The position numbers were made by a program, and so were the translations under genes. DNA of 64,000 nt from Pedobacter jejuensis (GTDB lineage: Bacteria; Bacteroidota; Bacteroidia; Sphingobacteriales; Sphingobacteriaceae): contig NZ_RBEE01000001.1 of the NCBI RefSeq assembly GCF_003725795.1, positions 87,802 through 151,801 on the forward strand. Reading direction: 5' to 3'. The notes under the pieces are model-generated. The model worked only from the letters and a program-made list of their open reading frames with translations, made no database searches and had not been told where the DNA came from. Shown here piece by piece: positions 17,728 to 26,321 of the stretch. Positions within the stretch are counted from its first letter, which is position 1; each line of letters begins with the position of its first letter.

Positions 17728-18957
17728 TTACAAAGCCGGTATTAACTTTTTTAATCCTTCAAAATGTTTTCTTGGATTAAATAAATTACCTGCATGTTTC
17801 TTTGCATTTTCACCTAATTTATTAATTAATGGTTCGTTATTGTAGAGCAAACTTATTTTTGCGGCCAGGTCAATGTCATTTCCAACTTTAAATAGCAGTC
17901 CTGTTTCATCGTTAATAACTGTCTCTGGTATAGCCCCAATGTCAGCACCTATTACAGGTTTTCCGAATAGCATGGCTTCAACTATTGTAAACCCTAAAAC
18001 TTCATACCATTCTGAAGGGCAAACCAAAAAAGAAGACTGTTTAATATAATTCCAAACCTCAAATTTATCTTTTTTACCTAAAAAATCTACATTATTCATT
18101 CCATTCTGCGAAGTGTAGGTTTTTAGATCTTCTTCTTGCGTTCCATCACCAATAATTTTAAGCTTAATGTTTGGATGATTTCGCATGGCTTTTAGCAGGG
18201 TATGAACACCTTTTATTTTCTCTAACCTACCAACAAACAACACAAACTTCTCATCACTAAACTTTGAAGACGCGTTTATCGTCTCTATAAATTCATAGCT
18301 ATGATAAAGATGATGAAGTTTATCTTTAAAAAAGTTGAATTCTTTATATTTCTGATAAGAGAAAATGGATGGGCATATAAAAAAATCTACATAATTATAA
18401 TATCCATTTATGCGATGGATGTAGTTTTCTGTAGCTGCAGCCAAGCTTGGCAATAAGCTATTTTTTTTGCACTTCTTTAAAATTGCGTTATAGAATTTGC
18501 CTCCTTTACAGGCTTCGCAAATTTTGTCATTACTTATGAAAGTGCTTTGAGGGCAAATGGCAGTATAGTCATGTAAAGTCCAGATAATTGGGATATTTCT
18601 TTGCTTAAGAACTTCTAAGATACTTGGAGTTATGTAATGATGTATTAGATTTAAATGCGCCAAATGGATTTCTACTTCATCCAGCAAGTTGTTGAGATAT
18701 TTCTTTGCCTCATTAGAATAGATGCTTTTAGATAAAACTTTAAACCCTGCGCTAATTTTTTTCTGATTATTTAATGCTTTATAATTTATGTTACTTATAA
18801 AGTATTTTTGGTAAGCAGAAGGAAAGTTTCGGTCATCCTGCATGGAAAATGGAACCACATGATGTCCGTTCGATTCATAAAGCTTTGAAACATTTTCTAT
18901 ATAAGTCCAATCACCCCCACTCGGGAACCAAGTCCAGTTTGCAAGCAAAATGTTCAT
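17728..18957 (-). CDS. family 4 glycosyltransferase
   Basis: A 409-residue GT-B transferase. The N-terminal acceptor domain has WTWFPSGGDWTYIENVSK and the mid-section carries LHDYTAICPQS with a cysteine group (CEACKGG, CKK) seen in some capsule transferases. The donor domain shows LFVGRLEKIKGV, IIGDGTQEEDL, the SEWYEVLGFTIVEAMLFGKPVIG block and GLLFKVGND, which bind the nucleotide sugar. The start ATG overlaps the stop of the methyltransferase gene by four bases, so the genes are translated together. The sugar transferred is unknown. Confidence 0.9.
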   Translation of the reverse strand: MNILLANWTWFPSGGDWTYIENVSKLYESNGHHVVPFSMQDDRNFPSAYQKYFISNINYKALNNQKKISAGFKVLSKSIYSNEAKKYLNNLLDEVEIHLAHLNLIHHYITPSILEVLKQRNIPIIWTLHDYTAICPQSTFISNDKICEACKGGKFYNAILKKCKKNSLLPSLAAATENYIHRINGYYNYVDFFICPSIFSYQKYKEFNFFKDKLHHLYHSYEFIETINASSKFSDEKFVLFVGRLEKIKGVHTLLKAMRNHPNIKLKIIGDGTQEEDLKTYTSQNGMNNVDFLGKKDKFEVWNYIKQSSFLVCPSEWYEVLGFTIVEAMLFGKPVIGADIGAIPETVINDETGLLFKVGNDIDLAAKISLLYNNEPLINKLGENAKKHAGNLFNPRKHFEGLKKLIPAL

Positions 18958-19889
18958 GATAGACCTTTATTAACAGCATAATAACGTATTACACCGCCCT
19001 TTTTAAATGTTGCTGCTAAAGATTCTAATATTACAGCAAAAGGTAGCGTAAATGCTAATCCTAACATTAATGACATTGTTTTTTTACGCTTCAGATCAGC
19101 AATTAAAAAGCCCTTATAACCAAACCAACTTAAAATAGTTTGTGCCATTCCGACTATACCCAGATGGAAAGAGAAATAAGATTCACTTTGAACCACGCAA
19201 CCTGATTTTGAAAGTAAGTTTTTTAAACTTAAGGGTGTAAAATGACTTATGTGTCGGGGAACATCTAAATGCAACCATCTATTTCCTACCCATTTAGACT
19301 GCCAGCTGCTAAAATTCGGCACTTCTACTACCAATAATCCGTTAGTTTTTAGATTATTACTGATTAAGTTTTCTAAAAGATTGTCAGACAGATGTATGTG
19401 TTCTAAAACATGAAACAAGGTTAACACATCGAACTTTTTACCAAAAACGTTACCGTTGGCATAATAATCAGTATTAATATCTAAATCAAAATGCTTTTGA
19501 GCATATTTTGCCCTGGGTAAAGAGCTTTCTATTCCTTTTACATCGTACCCTTTATTTTTAGCGAAATGTAAAAAAAGACCTTTACCAGAGCCAAAATCTA
19601 GCAAAGTGGCAGGTAAAGAATTATACTTTTTAATTTTATCAATTACGATATTGTATTCTAACTTTTGAATCTTAAAGAAAATAGTTTCTTTAGTGTCTTT
19701 AACAACATAATCCTTCTCATCATAATAGCTGGCAATATCTACCTCGTGATCAAAATACGTATAGATGTGTTTACAATTTTGACACTCCCTAATTTGGTAT
19801 AAATCTCCAGAATTTGTTTTAACTGTAAAAATAACCGGATTTAGGTTTGTTTTGTTATCAAGACAAATAGGACAGGTAATGTTAATCAT
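18954..19889 (-). CDS. class I SAM-dependent methyltransferase with N-terminal zinc-ribbon-like motif
   Basis: A 311-residue protein. CPIC at residues 5-8 and CQNC near 36-39 form a likely zinc ribbon, as in other sugar or lipid methyltransferases of polysaccharide loci. The SAM-binding motif is LLDFGSGKGLFLHFAK near residue 95, with an acidic residue in GIESS, and the HVLEHI motif lies near 165. The C-terminus has a hydrophobic segment (SLMLGLAFTLPFAVILESLAA) that could associate with the membrane. In this operon it probably methylates a sugar of the repeat unit or caps the chain; the target is not visible. Confidence 0.85.
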   Translation of the reverse strand: MINITCPICLDNKTNLNPVIFTVKTNSGDLYQIRECQNCKHIYTYFDHEVDIASYYDEKDYVVKDTKETIFFKIQKLEYNIVIDKIKKYNSLPATLLDFGSGKGLFLHFAKNKGYDVKGIESSLPRAKYAQKHFDLDINTDYYANGNVFGKKFDVLTLFHVLEHIHLSDNLLENLISNNLKTNGLLVVEVPNFSSWQSKWVGNRWLHLDVPRHISHFTPLSLKNLLSKSGCVVQSESYFSFHLGIVGMAQTILSWFGYKGFLIADLKRKKTMSLMLGLAFTLPFAVILESLAATFKKGGVIRYYAVNKGLS

Positions 19890-19949
19890 AGTGAAATGCT
19901 CAGCAACCCATAAGGTTCTGATTGAATTGTCAAAGTTAATAAAATTAAA

Positions 19950-21053
19950 CTAACGGATTTTTTCAAATTCTGATAGCAAGGATTGCGCCGCCTTTTCCCA
20001 GGAGAAATATTTTAATCTTTCAATGCCTTTATTGATAAGGTCTTTTCGAAGTCCTTCATCTTGTAATACCATTTGTATTTTTTCAGCTATATCATTAAAA
20101 TCAAATGGATTAAAGGTTAACACGGCATTACCACCAACTTCGGGTAAGCTAGTATTATTTGAAACCAGCACCGGTAATTTATATTGGAATGCTTCTAGCA
20201 CAGGAATGCCAAAACCTTCATTTAAAGACGGGAATACATACATCAATGCACTTCTATATAGTCCTGCTAAGTCTTCATCACTTAAATAACCAGTAAAAAT
20301 TATATCATTTTTAAAACCAGAATCTTCAACAGTTCGGTGAATTTCATTATAGTCATCACTGAATTGTTTACGTTCAATTTTACCAACTAAAACTAGTCTT
20401 AAATCGGGATTGTTATTTGCTTTAATCTTTTTGAATGCTTTAATTAAGGCAGGAATGTTTTTTCTTTTATTCATGATTCCTACATGTAAAATGTATTTTC
20501 CTTTTACTAAGCTTTCTTTTTTTTCAACAATGTGTAGAGATTTTGGCCCTTCGTAAATAACAGGCATCTTTTCAATTGGAATCTGTGTGTATTTATGAAT
20601 TTGCTCTCTGGCAAAAATACTTGGCGTGATAACTATTGGTGAGCGTTTGGCGCCGGGAATTGCTGTACCTATTATAAGTTTCAGCCATAGTTTATTAAAA
20701 TGTTCCGGGGTTTCGAAGAAGAAAGCATCATGAAAAACCGGTACAGTTTTGTATCCAAAATGAAGATAAGGCACAACATTATCCGTACAAAAAAGAATAT
20801 CAATTTGATTCAAAGTTGCTTTTACAGGAAGGCTAATTTGTTTCCAGAATTGATATCTAAAATGGCCGAACATCTTAAATATTTTATTATTTCCAGAATA
20901 TATTGGTATAAGGGTATCGAAAAAGAAGAATTCATACTTATCATCTTTTAAGTTTTTAAATATTATACATAGTTCTTCCAGATAGGTTTTTGTACCCGTT
21001 CTAGCGATTTGTAAATCCCTTATATCAATACCTATTCTTAATGGCTTAGTCAT
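19950..21053 (-). CDS. family 4 glycosyltransferase
   Basis: A GT-B transferase of 367 residues when started at the ATG 21053 (TKPLRIGIDIRDL, the usual start of the fold); an open frame continues 21 codons upstream into the polymerase gene and is unlikely to be used. RTGTKTYLEEL is the acceptor-side loop; ILHVGIMNKRKNIPALIKAF and the PSLNEGFGIPVLEAFQYKLPVLVSN block form the donor site. The start overlaps the upstream polymerase stop by eight bases. A gap of 60 bases separates it from the methyltransferase gene. Specificity is unknown. Confidence 0.9.
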   Translation of the reverse strand: MTKPLRIGIDIRDLQIARTGTKTYLEELCIIFKNLKDDKYEFFFFDTLIPIYSGNNKIFKMFGHFRYQFWKQISLPVKATLNQIDILFCTDNVVPYLHFGYKTVPVFHDAFFFETPEHFNKLWLKLIIGTAIPGAKRSPIVITPSIFAREQIHKYTQIPIEKMPVIYEGPKSLHIVEKKESLVKGKYILHVGIMNKRKNIPALIKAFKKIKANNNPDLRLVLVGKIERKQFSDDYNEIHRTVEDSGFKNDIIFTGYLSDEDLAGLYRSALMYVFPSLNEGFGIPVLEAFQYKLPVLVSNNTSLPEVGGNAVLTFNPFDFNDIAEKIQMVLQDEGLRKDLINKGIERLKYFSWEKAAQSLLSEFEKIR

Positions 21054-22452
21054 CTTTAGCTTTTTTAATTTCAATTGATGCAGGTATTGCAACTTTTGTG
21101 GAAATAAGGCTAACAAATAAACCTGATAAAAACCAGGTGACGTACGAGATATAAGAAGAAGATTCTATTTCTGATGTTAAGGATGGCACAATAAAACCAA
21201 CCTTGATAAGCAGTATTGCGAGGCAGATTTTCTTTTCTTTTCCCTCCAGTCTATAAAACCATTTAATGCCTTGTTTTATAAATGCTATGTAAATTACTAA
21301 ATATAGAATTAAAGCAACGATACCGGCTTGTACACCTACAATAATAAATTGATTTTCTCCACCAATATTTTCGCCTAAGGTGCCGCCAATTCTTCCTGAT
21401 GAACCGAGCCCTAAACCTAAAGGATTTGCTGCGATCGCTAAAGCACCCTGTATCCATTCTACCAGGTGACCAACACTAGACGGGTTACTAAAATTAAGCG
21501 TATTAATAATAACCATTTGAATACCATCATTCTGATCTTGTTCTTTGGTAAGCAAGTAAATGACATAGATGATAACTACGGCTGCGCCAGCGTGGATGGT
21601 ATTGGTTATAAATTCCCTTTTTGTTAGCAATGAATAAGCATAAAGCAGAATGAAATAACTTATAAATGCCGATCTAGAAAATGCAAAAACAATACAGGTT
21701 AATGTTGCTGCCAGTGAAATGTAGCCAAATGTATCTAATTTTAACTTGTATTTATTAGTTGTGTAAAGTGCAGCAAGTACAGAAATGGCGATAATTGTAG
21801 CTGATGCAAATTCTAATGGATTAGCGAAAAAACTAGCAAAACGTTTGTATCCGCCTTCAGATTCAAAGGTCCATGTTAAACCATAGTTTCCGCTTGGTTC
21901 GAAGTTGAATAAATAAAAATTATAGTCTGCATAGCCAGTGATGGTTTGCAAATGCCTATCTGCGGCAATTTCGGTTAACATGACCAGCGCTGCCGCGATA
22001 GATAGAAGTAATATGTAGTGAAAATACTTACTGATATAAATTTCTTTTGGCTTGTACAATCTACCGCAGGCATAAACTAATACAAAAAACGATAAGCTTC
22101 TAAAAGCCATGATTCTATCTAGAAGCCCTTTCTCACCGATAGGCAGAATTGCATATAACAATGTATAACCAAAAAAAGCTATAATCAAGTAATCAATACT
22201 ATGCAGTTTAATTTTTGTTTTTAAGTTCCAAATACTCATTCCAAGTATCAGTACAATAAAAATTTCTTTGAAAGATTGGAGATAAACAATCATGCTTTTA
22301 AAACCAAGCATAAAGGTTATAGATAATACAGTAGTGTATATCGATAACCCAAAAATAAGGAATATTAAAAAACCATCTTTCTTACCATTTACAACATCTG
22401 AAAGTGCAAGTACAAATGCAAAAATGTAAATTATAGGGAATATCATCATCAT
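21046..22452 (-). CDS. O-antigen/exopolysaccharide polymerase (Wzy-like)
   Basis: About 468 residues with some eleven or twelve hydrophobic helices and a large loop near the middle (SGNYGLTWTFESEGGYKRFASFFANPLEFAS), the layout of the Wzy/WaaL O-antigen ligase superfamily. FSRSAF, and NPLGLGLGSSGR in a later loop, are typical for the polymerase group. It would join flipped repeat units on the periplasmic side. I take ATG 22452, which overlaps the upstream stop as ATGA; an in-frame TTG lies two codons earlier. Its position between flippase and transferase genes supports polymerase rather than ligase. Confidence 0.82.
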   Translation of the reverse strand: MMMIFPIIYIFAFVLALSDVVNGKKDGFLIFLIFGLSIYTTVLSITFMLGFKSMIVYLQSFKEIFIVLILGMSIWNLKTKIKLHSIDYLIIAFFGYTLLYAILPIGEKGLLDRIMAFRSLSFFVLVYACGRLYKPKEIYISKYFHYILLLSIAAALVMLTEIAADRHLQTITGYADYNFYLFNFEPSGNYGLTWTFESEGGYKRFASFFANPLEFASATIIAISVLAALYTTNKYKLKLDTFGYISLAATLTCIVFAFSRSAFISYFILLYAYSLLTKREFITNTIHAGAAVVIIYVIYLLTKEQDQNDGIQMVIINTLNFSNPSSVGHLVEWIQGALAIAANPLGLGLGSSGRIGGTLGENIGGENQFIIVGVQAGIVALILYLVIYIAFIKQGIKWFYRLEGKEKKICLAILLIKVGFIVPSLTSEIESSSYISYVTWFLSGLFVSLISTKVAIPASIEIKKAKDD

Positions 22453-23369
22453 GGCCAAATCATGCTTTTAGATGTAAATAGTCCTTCTTTTATTCCCTTG
22501 TACAAATACATTACTTTTTTATTTCTACCCCGAATAATTAAGTAGCAAAAAACTGCTCCATAATAAAACGTGTTGATTAAAAAAATTAATATAGCAAAAA
22601 ATGGATTTGCATACTTACGCAAAAACCAAATCTTGTTTCTGCTAAGGTAGTAATGTATTATTGGGCTTAATGTACCTTCAGGATTTGCACTTTTAAATTT
22701 TCCGGAAACACCGGCCTCATGGTAAATTTTTGTTGTAGGAATGTAATACAATTCACCACATTCTGCCTTTAATCGAAACGAAAGTTCTACATCTTCATAG
22801 TAAAGAAAAAACTTTTCGTTTAATAAGCCAATTTTTTTCAGTGCTTCGTTTCTAACCAATAAGCAGCATCCGGTTAACCAATCTACTTTTTCTGGGGTAT
22901 CTAATTGCTGTCTGGCTTTGCTATTATTAGAATACGTTATGCCAAAATATGGGTTGAAATAGGAACCGCCATTCCAAAGCTGCTCTTTATTGCCTAGATA
23001 ATAAATAGCAGGTTGCACCGCAACAACATTCTTATTTTTGTCTAAATGGCTTAATAGTGGAGTTAAAAAATCTTCCTCTGTTTCTGTATCATTATTTAAA
23101 AGCAGTGAAAATTCATATCCATTATCTATGCTATATTTTAAAGCGGTGTTATTTCCTCCGGCAAAGCCTAAATTTATTCTATTATCGATGTAGATGTGTT
23201 GAGGAAACGCTGCTTTTAAAATAGCTAGCGAATTATCAGTAGAACCATTGTCTGCAATTATCAAATCATAATCATCAGCTGTGCAATATTTCATTATCGA
23301 TGAGATACAACTTGCTGTATAATCTGGCGTATTCCAATTGAGCAGTATTATGGCTACCTTTTTAGACAT
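22449..23369 (-). CDS. family 2 glycosyltransferase (rhamnosyltransferase-like)
   Basis: A 306-residue GT-A transferase. IILLNWNTPDYTASCISSI and IIADNGSTDNS form the nucleotide-binding part, LGFAGGNN follows, and SLLLNNDTE is the metal-binding DxD-like motif. LTGCCLLVRNEALKKIGLLNE and the YYEDVELSFRLK motif mark the acceptor side and catalytic base. A C-terminal hydrophobic stretch (FFAILIFLINTFYYGAVFCYLII) may anchor it to the inner membrane. It overlaps the flippase stop by eight bases and the polymerase start by four. The family is clear; sugar specificity is not. Confidence 0.92.
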   Translation of the reverse strand: MSKKVAIILLNWNTPDYTASCISSIMKYCTADDYDLIIADNGSTDNSLAILKAAFPQHIYIDNRINLGFAGGNNTALKYSIDNGYEFSLLLNNDTETEEDFLTPLLSHLDKNKNVVAVQPAIYYLGNKEQLWNGGSYFNPYFGITYSNNSKARQQLDTPEKVDWLTGCCLLVRNEALKKIGLLNEKFFLYYEDVELSFRLKAECGELYYIPTTKIYHEAGVSGKFKSANPEGTLSPIIHYYLSRNKIWFLRKYANPFFAILIFLINTFYYGAVFCYLIIRGRNKKVMYLYKGIKEGLFTSKSMIWP

Positions 23370-24648
23370 ACTTAGATGATGATTTTTTGATTACATATTC
23401 ATACATCAGTAGCGCACTTCCTTCAATAATTATGGCATAAATACCAAACCAATGTTGTAAACCCTGGGTTACTAAAATCCATGCAACAAATGTAGAAATT
23501 GCAAGGAGAATAAGTGCTATTCTAAATATAGATAGGGTATCGTTTTTAAGCAATAAATCTAATACATTTAATACATTTAAAGCAGCGAGTGTTGGTACAA
23601 ATGCCATTATTCTCAAAAAATCTATAGCTGTTTGGTTTTGTTCACCTGATAAAACCTGTATTACAAATCCCGGCATAATAAACAAGCCCAAAGATAAAGC
23701 GAAGAACATGAGTGCTACAAGTTTCTTCATCTTAATTTTATAGGCTTTCCAAGCGCCAATACTTTCTTTATAAAGTTGTGCTGCTTTTGGATAAATTGCA
23801 TTCGAAACTGATATTAAAAGCAAACGCGAAGAACCAATAACTTTATCGCATAAAGAATAGGCACCTAACCATAAAGGGTCGCCCCATTTAGCCAGCGAAA
23901 ATATCATTAAAGATTGCTGCAAATGAACGGAGATATTATTTATCGTTAAGAAAAAATTATCTACCGTTATTTTTTTCAACTCTGTATTTTGAGGAAATCG
24001 GAATGATAATTTATATTTAATTAAAACGTAAAACATCAAAATGCCATAAGCCAGCATTGTTGCCATGCCCATAATAAAATTTACCCATTCAGAATCTCCA
24101 GGGCCCTTTATAAAAAAAACTACCGAAGCAATGATAACAACTTTGGATATGAGATTAGCAATGTTATAAAGCTTTAGTTTTTCTAATCCTAAAAAGAAGA
24201 AAAGCGGATTTAAAACTTCGGCAAATACCAATGGAATAGACAATATAATATAAGTGTAATAACGAATATTAGCCCATTTCAAGCAAACTACAAAAATGAT
24301 GTAAGCGGCAAAAATTAACAAACGAATCCAAATGGTATTGTTCAATACGTTATTAAGACCTTTTCTGTCGTGGCTGTGTGTAGCGATATCTCTAATGCCC
24401 GATTGGTTTGTGCCGTAATTTATGATGATGCCTGCAAGACCGGAAAATGTATTAGCTAACATTACCAAACCCAAATCGGTTATACCTATGATTCGGGTAA
24501 TGATGGGATACATTAAAAGTATAAGTAAGGTATTAGAAATCTGAATGCTGCTCAGATTTAGAAAATTGGAAACAATTTTAGTTTCTCTTAAACTACTTAT
24601 AAAACTTGTTAAAACTTGCTTCAAAACTTTCTGGCAGATGTTTGGCAA
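23362..24648 (-). CDS. Wzx-type flippase (MATE/MOP superfamily)
   Basis: A multi-pass membrane protein (about 12 helices) of the polysaccharide-transport group, with the typical N-terminus NFLNLSSIQISNTLLILLMYPIITRIIG and the following GLAGIIINYGTNQSGIRDIA. It carries undecaprenyl-linked repeat units across the inner membrane. The longest frame starts at TTG 24648, but a TAnnTTTG motif (24653-24646) overlaps that codon, so a later TTG at 24624 (reading Met-Lys-Gln-Val-Leu-Thr) may be the true start. It is the first gene of the assembly operon running to 16613. Confidence 0.88.
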   Translation of the reverse strand: MPNICQKVLKQVLTSFISSLRETKIVSNFLNLSSIQISNTLLILLMYPIITRIIGITDLGLVMLANTFSGLAGIIINYGTNQSGIRDIATHSHDRKGLNNVLNNTIWIRLLIFAAYIIFVVCLKWANIRYYTYIILSIPLVFAEVLNPLFFFLGLEKLKLYNIANLISKVVIIASVVFFIKGPGDSEWVNFIMGMATMLAYGILMFYVLIKYKLSFRFPQNTELKKITVDNFFLTINNISVHLQQSLMIFSLAKWGDPLWLGAYSLCDKVIGSSRLLLISVSNAIYPKAAQLYKESIGAWKAYKIKMKKLVALMFFALSLGLFIMPGFVIQVLSGEQNQTAIDFLRIMAFVPTLAALNVLNVLDLLLKNDTLSIFRIALILLAISTFVAWILVTQGLQHWFGIYAIIIEGSALLMYEYVIKKSSSKYV

Positions 24649-24804
24649 ATTTATAATAAATAAAATACAATCTATCCTTTTAATAGTTTTTACAGCGCAT
24701 GGCTTATTGGCTTGTTTTTTGTGCTACGCGAGCTGAATGGCTTTTTACTACCAAAAAAATACTGGCATTAACAAGCAAATTATCCATATTGTAAACAAGC
24801 TGAC

Positions 24805-24812
24805 TATATTTG
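24805..24812 (+). promoter_or_regulatory. candidate -7 element of the WcaJ-type gene (TATATTTG)
   Basis: TATATTTG is an exact TAnnTTTG, 19 bases before the ATG at 24832. A TTG at 24789-24791 lies only 13 bases upstream, shorter than usual. The site is in the 183-base divergent gap between the flippase and the WcaJ-type gene. Confidence 0.5.
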
Positions 24813-24831
24813 GCAAAATTTTACACAATTA

Positions 24832-26223
24832 ATGATTGAAAGTAATAGTACTTATTTTAAGACAATAAGTATTTTAATTGATCTTTTTCTAGTTAACATG
24901 GCTGGATACTTCGGCTATGTTCTGGCAAATGGCACCTTCGGTATGTTCGATGGTCGTGGTATCAATTTCCTTCATATTTTACTTATTAATTTTGTATGGT
25001 TTAATGTTACCCAAATTACAAAATTGTACCAAGATATGTTTGTTAAGGATGCTATTCCAACCATCAAACAAGCCTTATGGAGTTTATTGCTTTTTGGAAC
25101 GATAATATTTCTCCTAGTAGTTTATCTTAAAGATTTTAGTGTTTCTTATCGATTATTAATTTACACTGGATTACTTTTTGCGCCATTATTTTTAGCAGGG
25201 AAGGTTGTTTTCTTGCTTTTGCGTCGTTCTAGCCGGGCTAAACTCATCAACTATAAAAAGGTAGTAATTGTTGGCGCCGGCCCTTTGGGCTTGGATTTAA
25301 AAAATCATTTGGAAAAAAATACACATCTGGGCTATAAAGTTGTTGGCTTTTTTGATGATGCGCCAGAAAAACGTGCTCAAAGCCATGTTATTGGAAGCGT
25401 TGATGAGTGTATCGATTACGTTAAAGAAAGCAATATTAAAGAAATTTATTGCGCCTTGCCAGATAGAGCATTAAAAAAGATAGATGTTTTAATGCGTCAG
25501 GCGGATAAGGCAATGATTCGTTTTAAGCTTGTACCGGATGTGAAAGATTATTTTAAAAAGAACGTAATGGTGCAATTATACGGTCATTTACCTGTACTAA
25601 GCCCAAGAACAGAGCCTTTAGAAATTTTTAGTAACCAGGTTGTTAAGCGCATTTTTGATGTTGTATTTTCATCCTTAATCATCATTTTTGTAATGAGCTG
25701 GTTGGTTCCTATTATGGCAATTCTAATTAAAATGGAATCCAAAGGTCCTGTTTTCTTTAAACAACTCAGATCAGGTAAGGATAACCACTCTTTCTATTGC
25801 TTAAAGTTTAGGAGCATGTATGTTAATGGCGAGGCAGATACGAAGCAAGCAAGTGCTTTTGATAGCAGGGTTACTAAAATTGGCGCATTTATGCGCAAAA
25901 AAAGTATCGATGAAATGCCTCAGTTTTTTAACGTTTTGTTTGGAGAAATGTCTGTTGTTGGTCCGCGACCACACATGTTGCAGCACACCGCTGAATATTC
26001 TGCTTTGATAGACCAATTTATGGTGCGCCACTTCCTTTTGCCAGGCATTACCGGTTGGGCACAGGTTAATGGACTACGTGGAGAAACTAAAGAAGATGGT
26101 TCTATGGAAGAAAGGGTTGAAGCAGATATTTGGTATCTCGAAAATTGGTCGTTATTGCTTGATTTGAAAATCACTTTTTTAACCATTTGGCAGGTTCTTG
26201 CTGGGCATAATAAGGCGCATTAG
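24832..26223 (+). CDS. undecaprenyl-phosphate glucose/galactose phosphotransferase (WcaJ family)
   Basis: A 463-residue polyprenyl-phosphate hexose-1-phosphate transferase that starts repeat-unit synthesis on undecaprenyl phosphate. Four N-terminal helices (to about residue 130) precede a Rossmann-like CoA-binding-type domain (VVIVGAGPLGLDLKNHL near 143). One membrane-entering helix (about 278-302) leads into the catalytic domain with FKQLRSGKDNHSFYCLKFRSM, DEMPQFFNVLFGEMSVVGPRPH and LPGITGWAQVNGLRGET. The family length is normal. It is divergent from the flippase operon and followed after about 100 bases by a RemB/Wzi-like barrel gene. The window therefore holds two unrelated initiating transferases. 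Confidence 0.94.
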   Translation: MIESNSTYFKTISILIDLFLVNMAGYFGYVLANGTFGMFDGRGINFLHILLINFVWFNVTQITKLYQDMFVKDAIPTIKQALWSLLLFGTIIFLLVVYLKDFSVSYRLLIYTGLLFAPLFLAGKVVFLLLRRSSRAKLINYKKVVIVGAGPLGLDLKNHLEKNTHLGYKVVGFFDDAPEKRAQSHVIGSVDECIDYVKESNIKEIYCALPDRALKKIDVLMRQADKAMIRFKLVPDVKDYFKKNVMVQLYGHLPVLSPRTEPLEIFSNQVVKRIFDVVFSSLIIIFVMSWLVPIMAILIKMESKGPVFFKQLRSGKDNHSFYCLKFRSMYVNGEADTKQASAFDSRVTKIGAFMRKKSIDEMPQFFNVLFGEMSVVGPRPHMLQHTAEYSALIDQFMVRHFLLPGITGWAQVNGLRGETKEDGSMEERVEADIWYLENWSLLLDLKITFLTIWQVLAGHNKAH

Positions 26224-26321
26224 TAAGATTATACTATACTACTCTGTATAAGAAATTAACAATTCATCTGGCAAATCAAATTATTTTCCGTCCTTTGCGA
26301 AATCATTTTAATAAAAAAACT

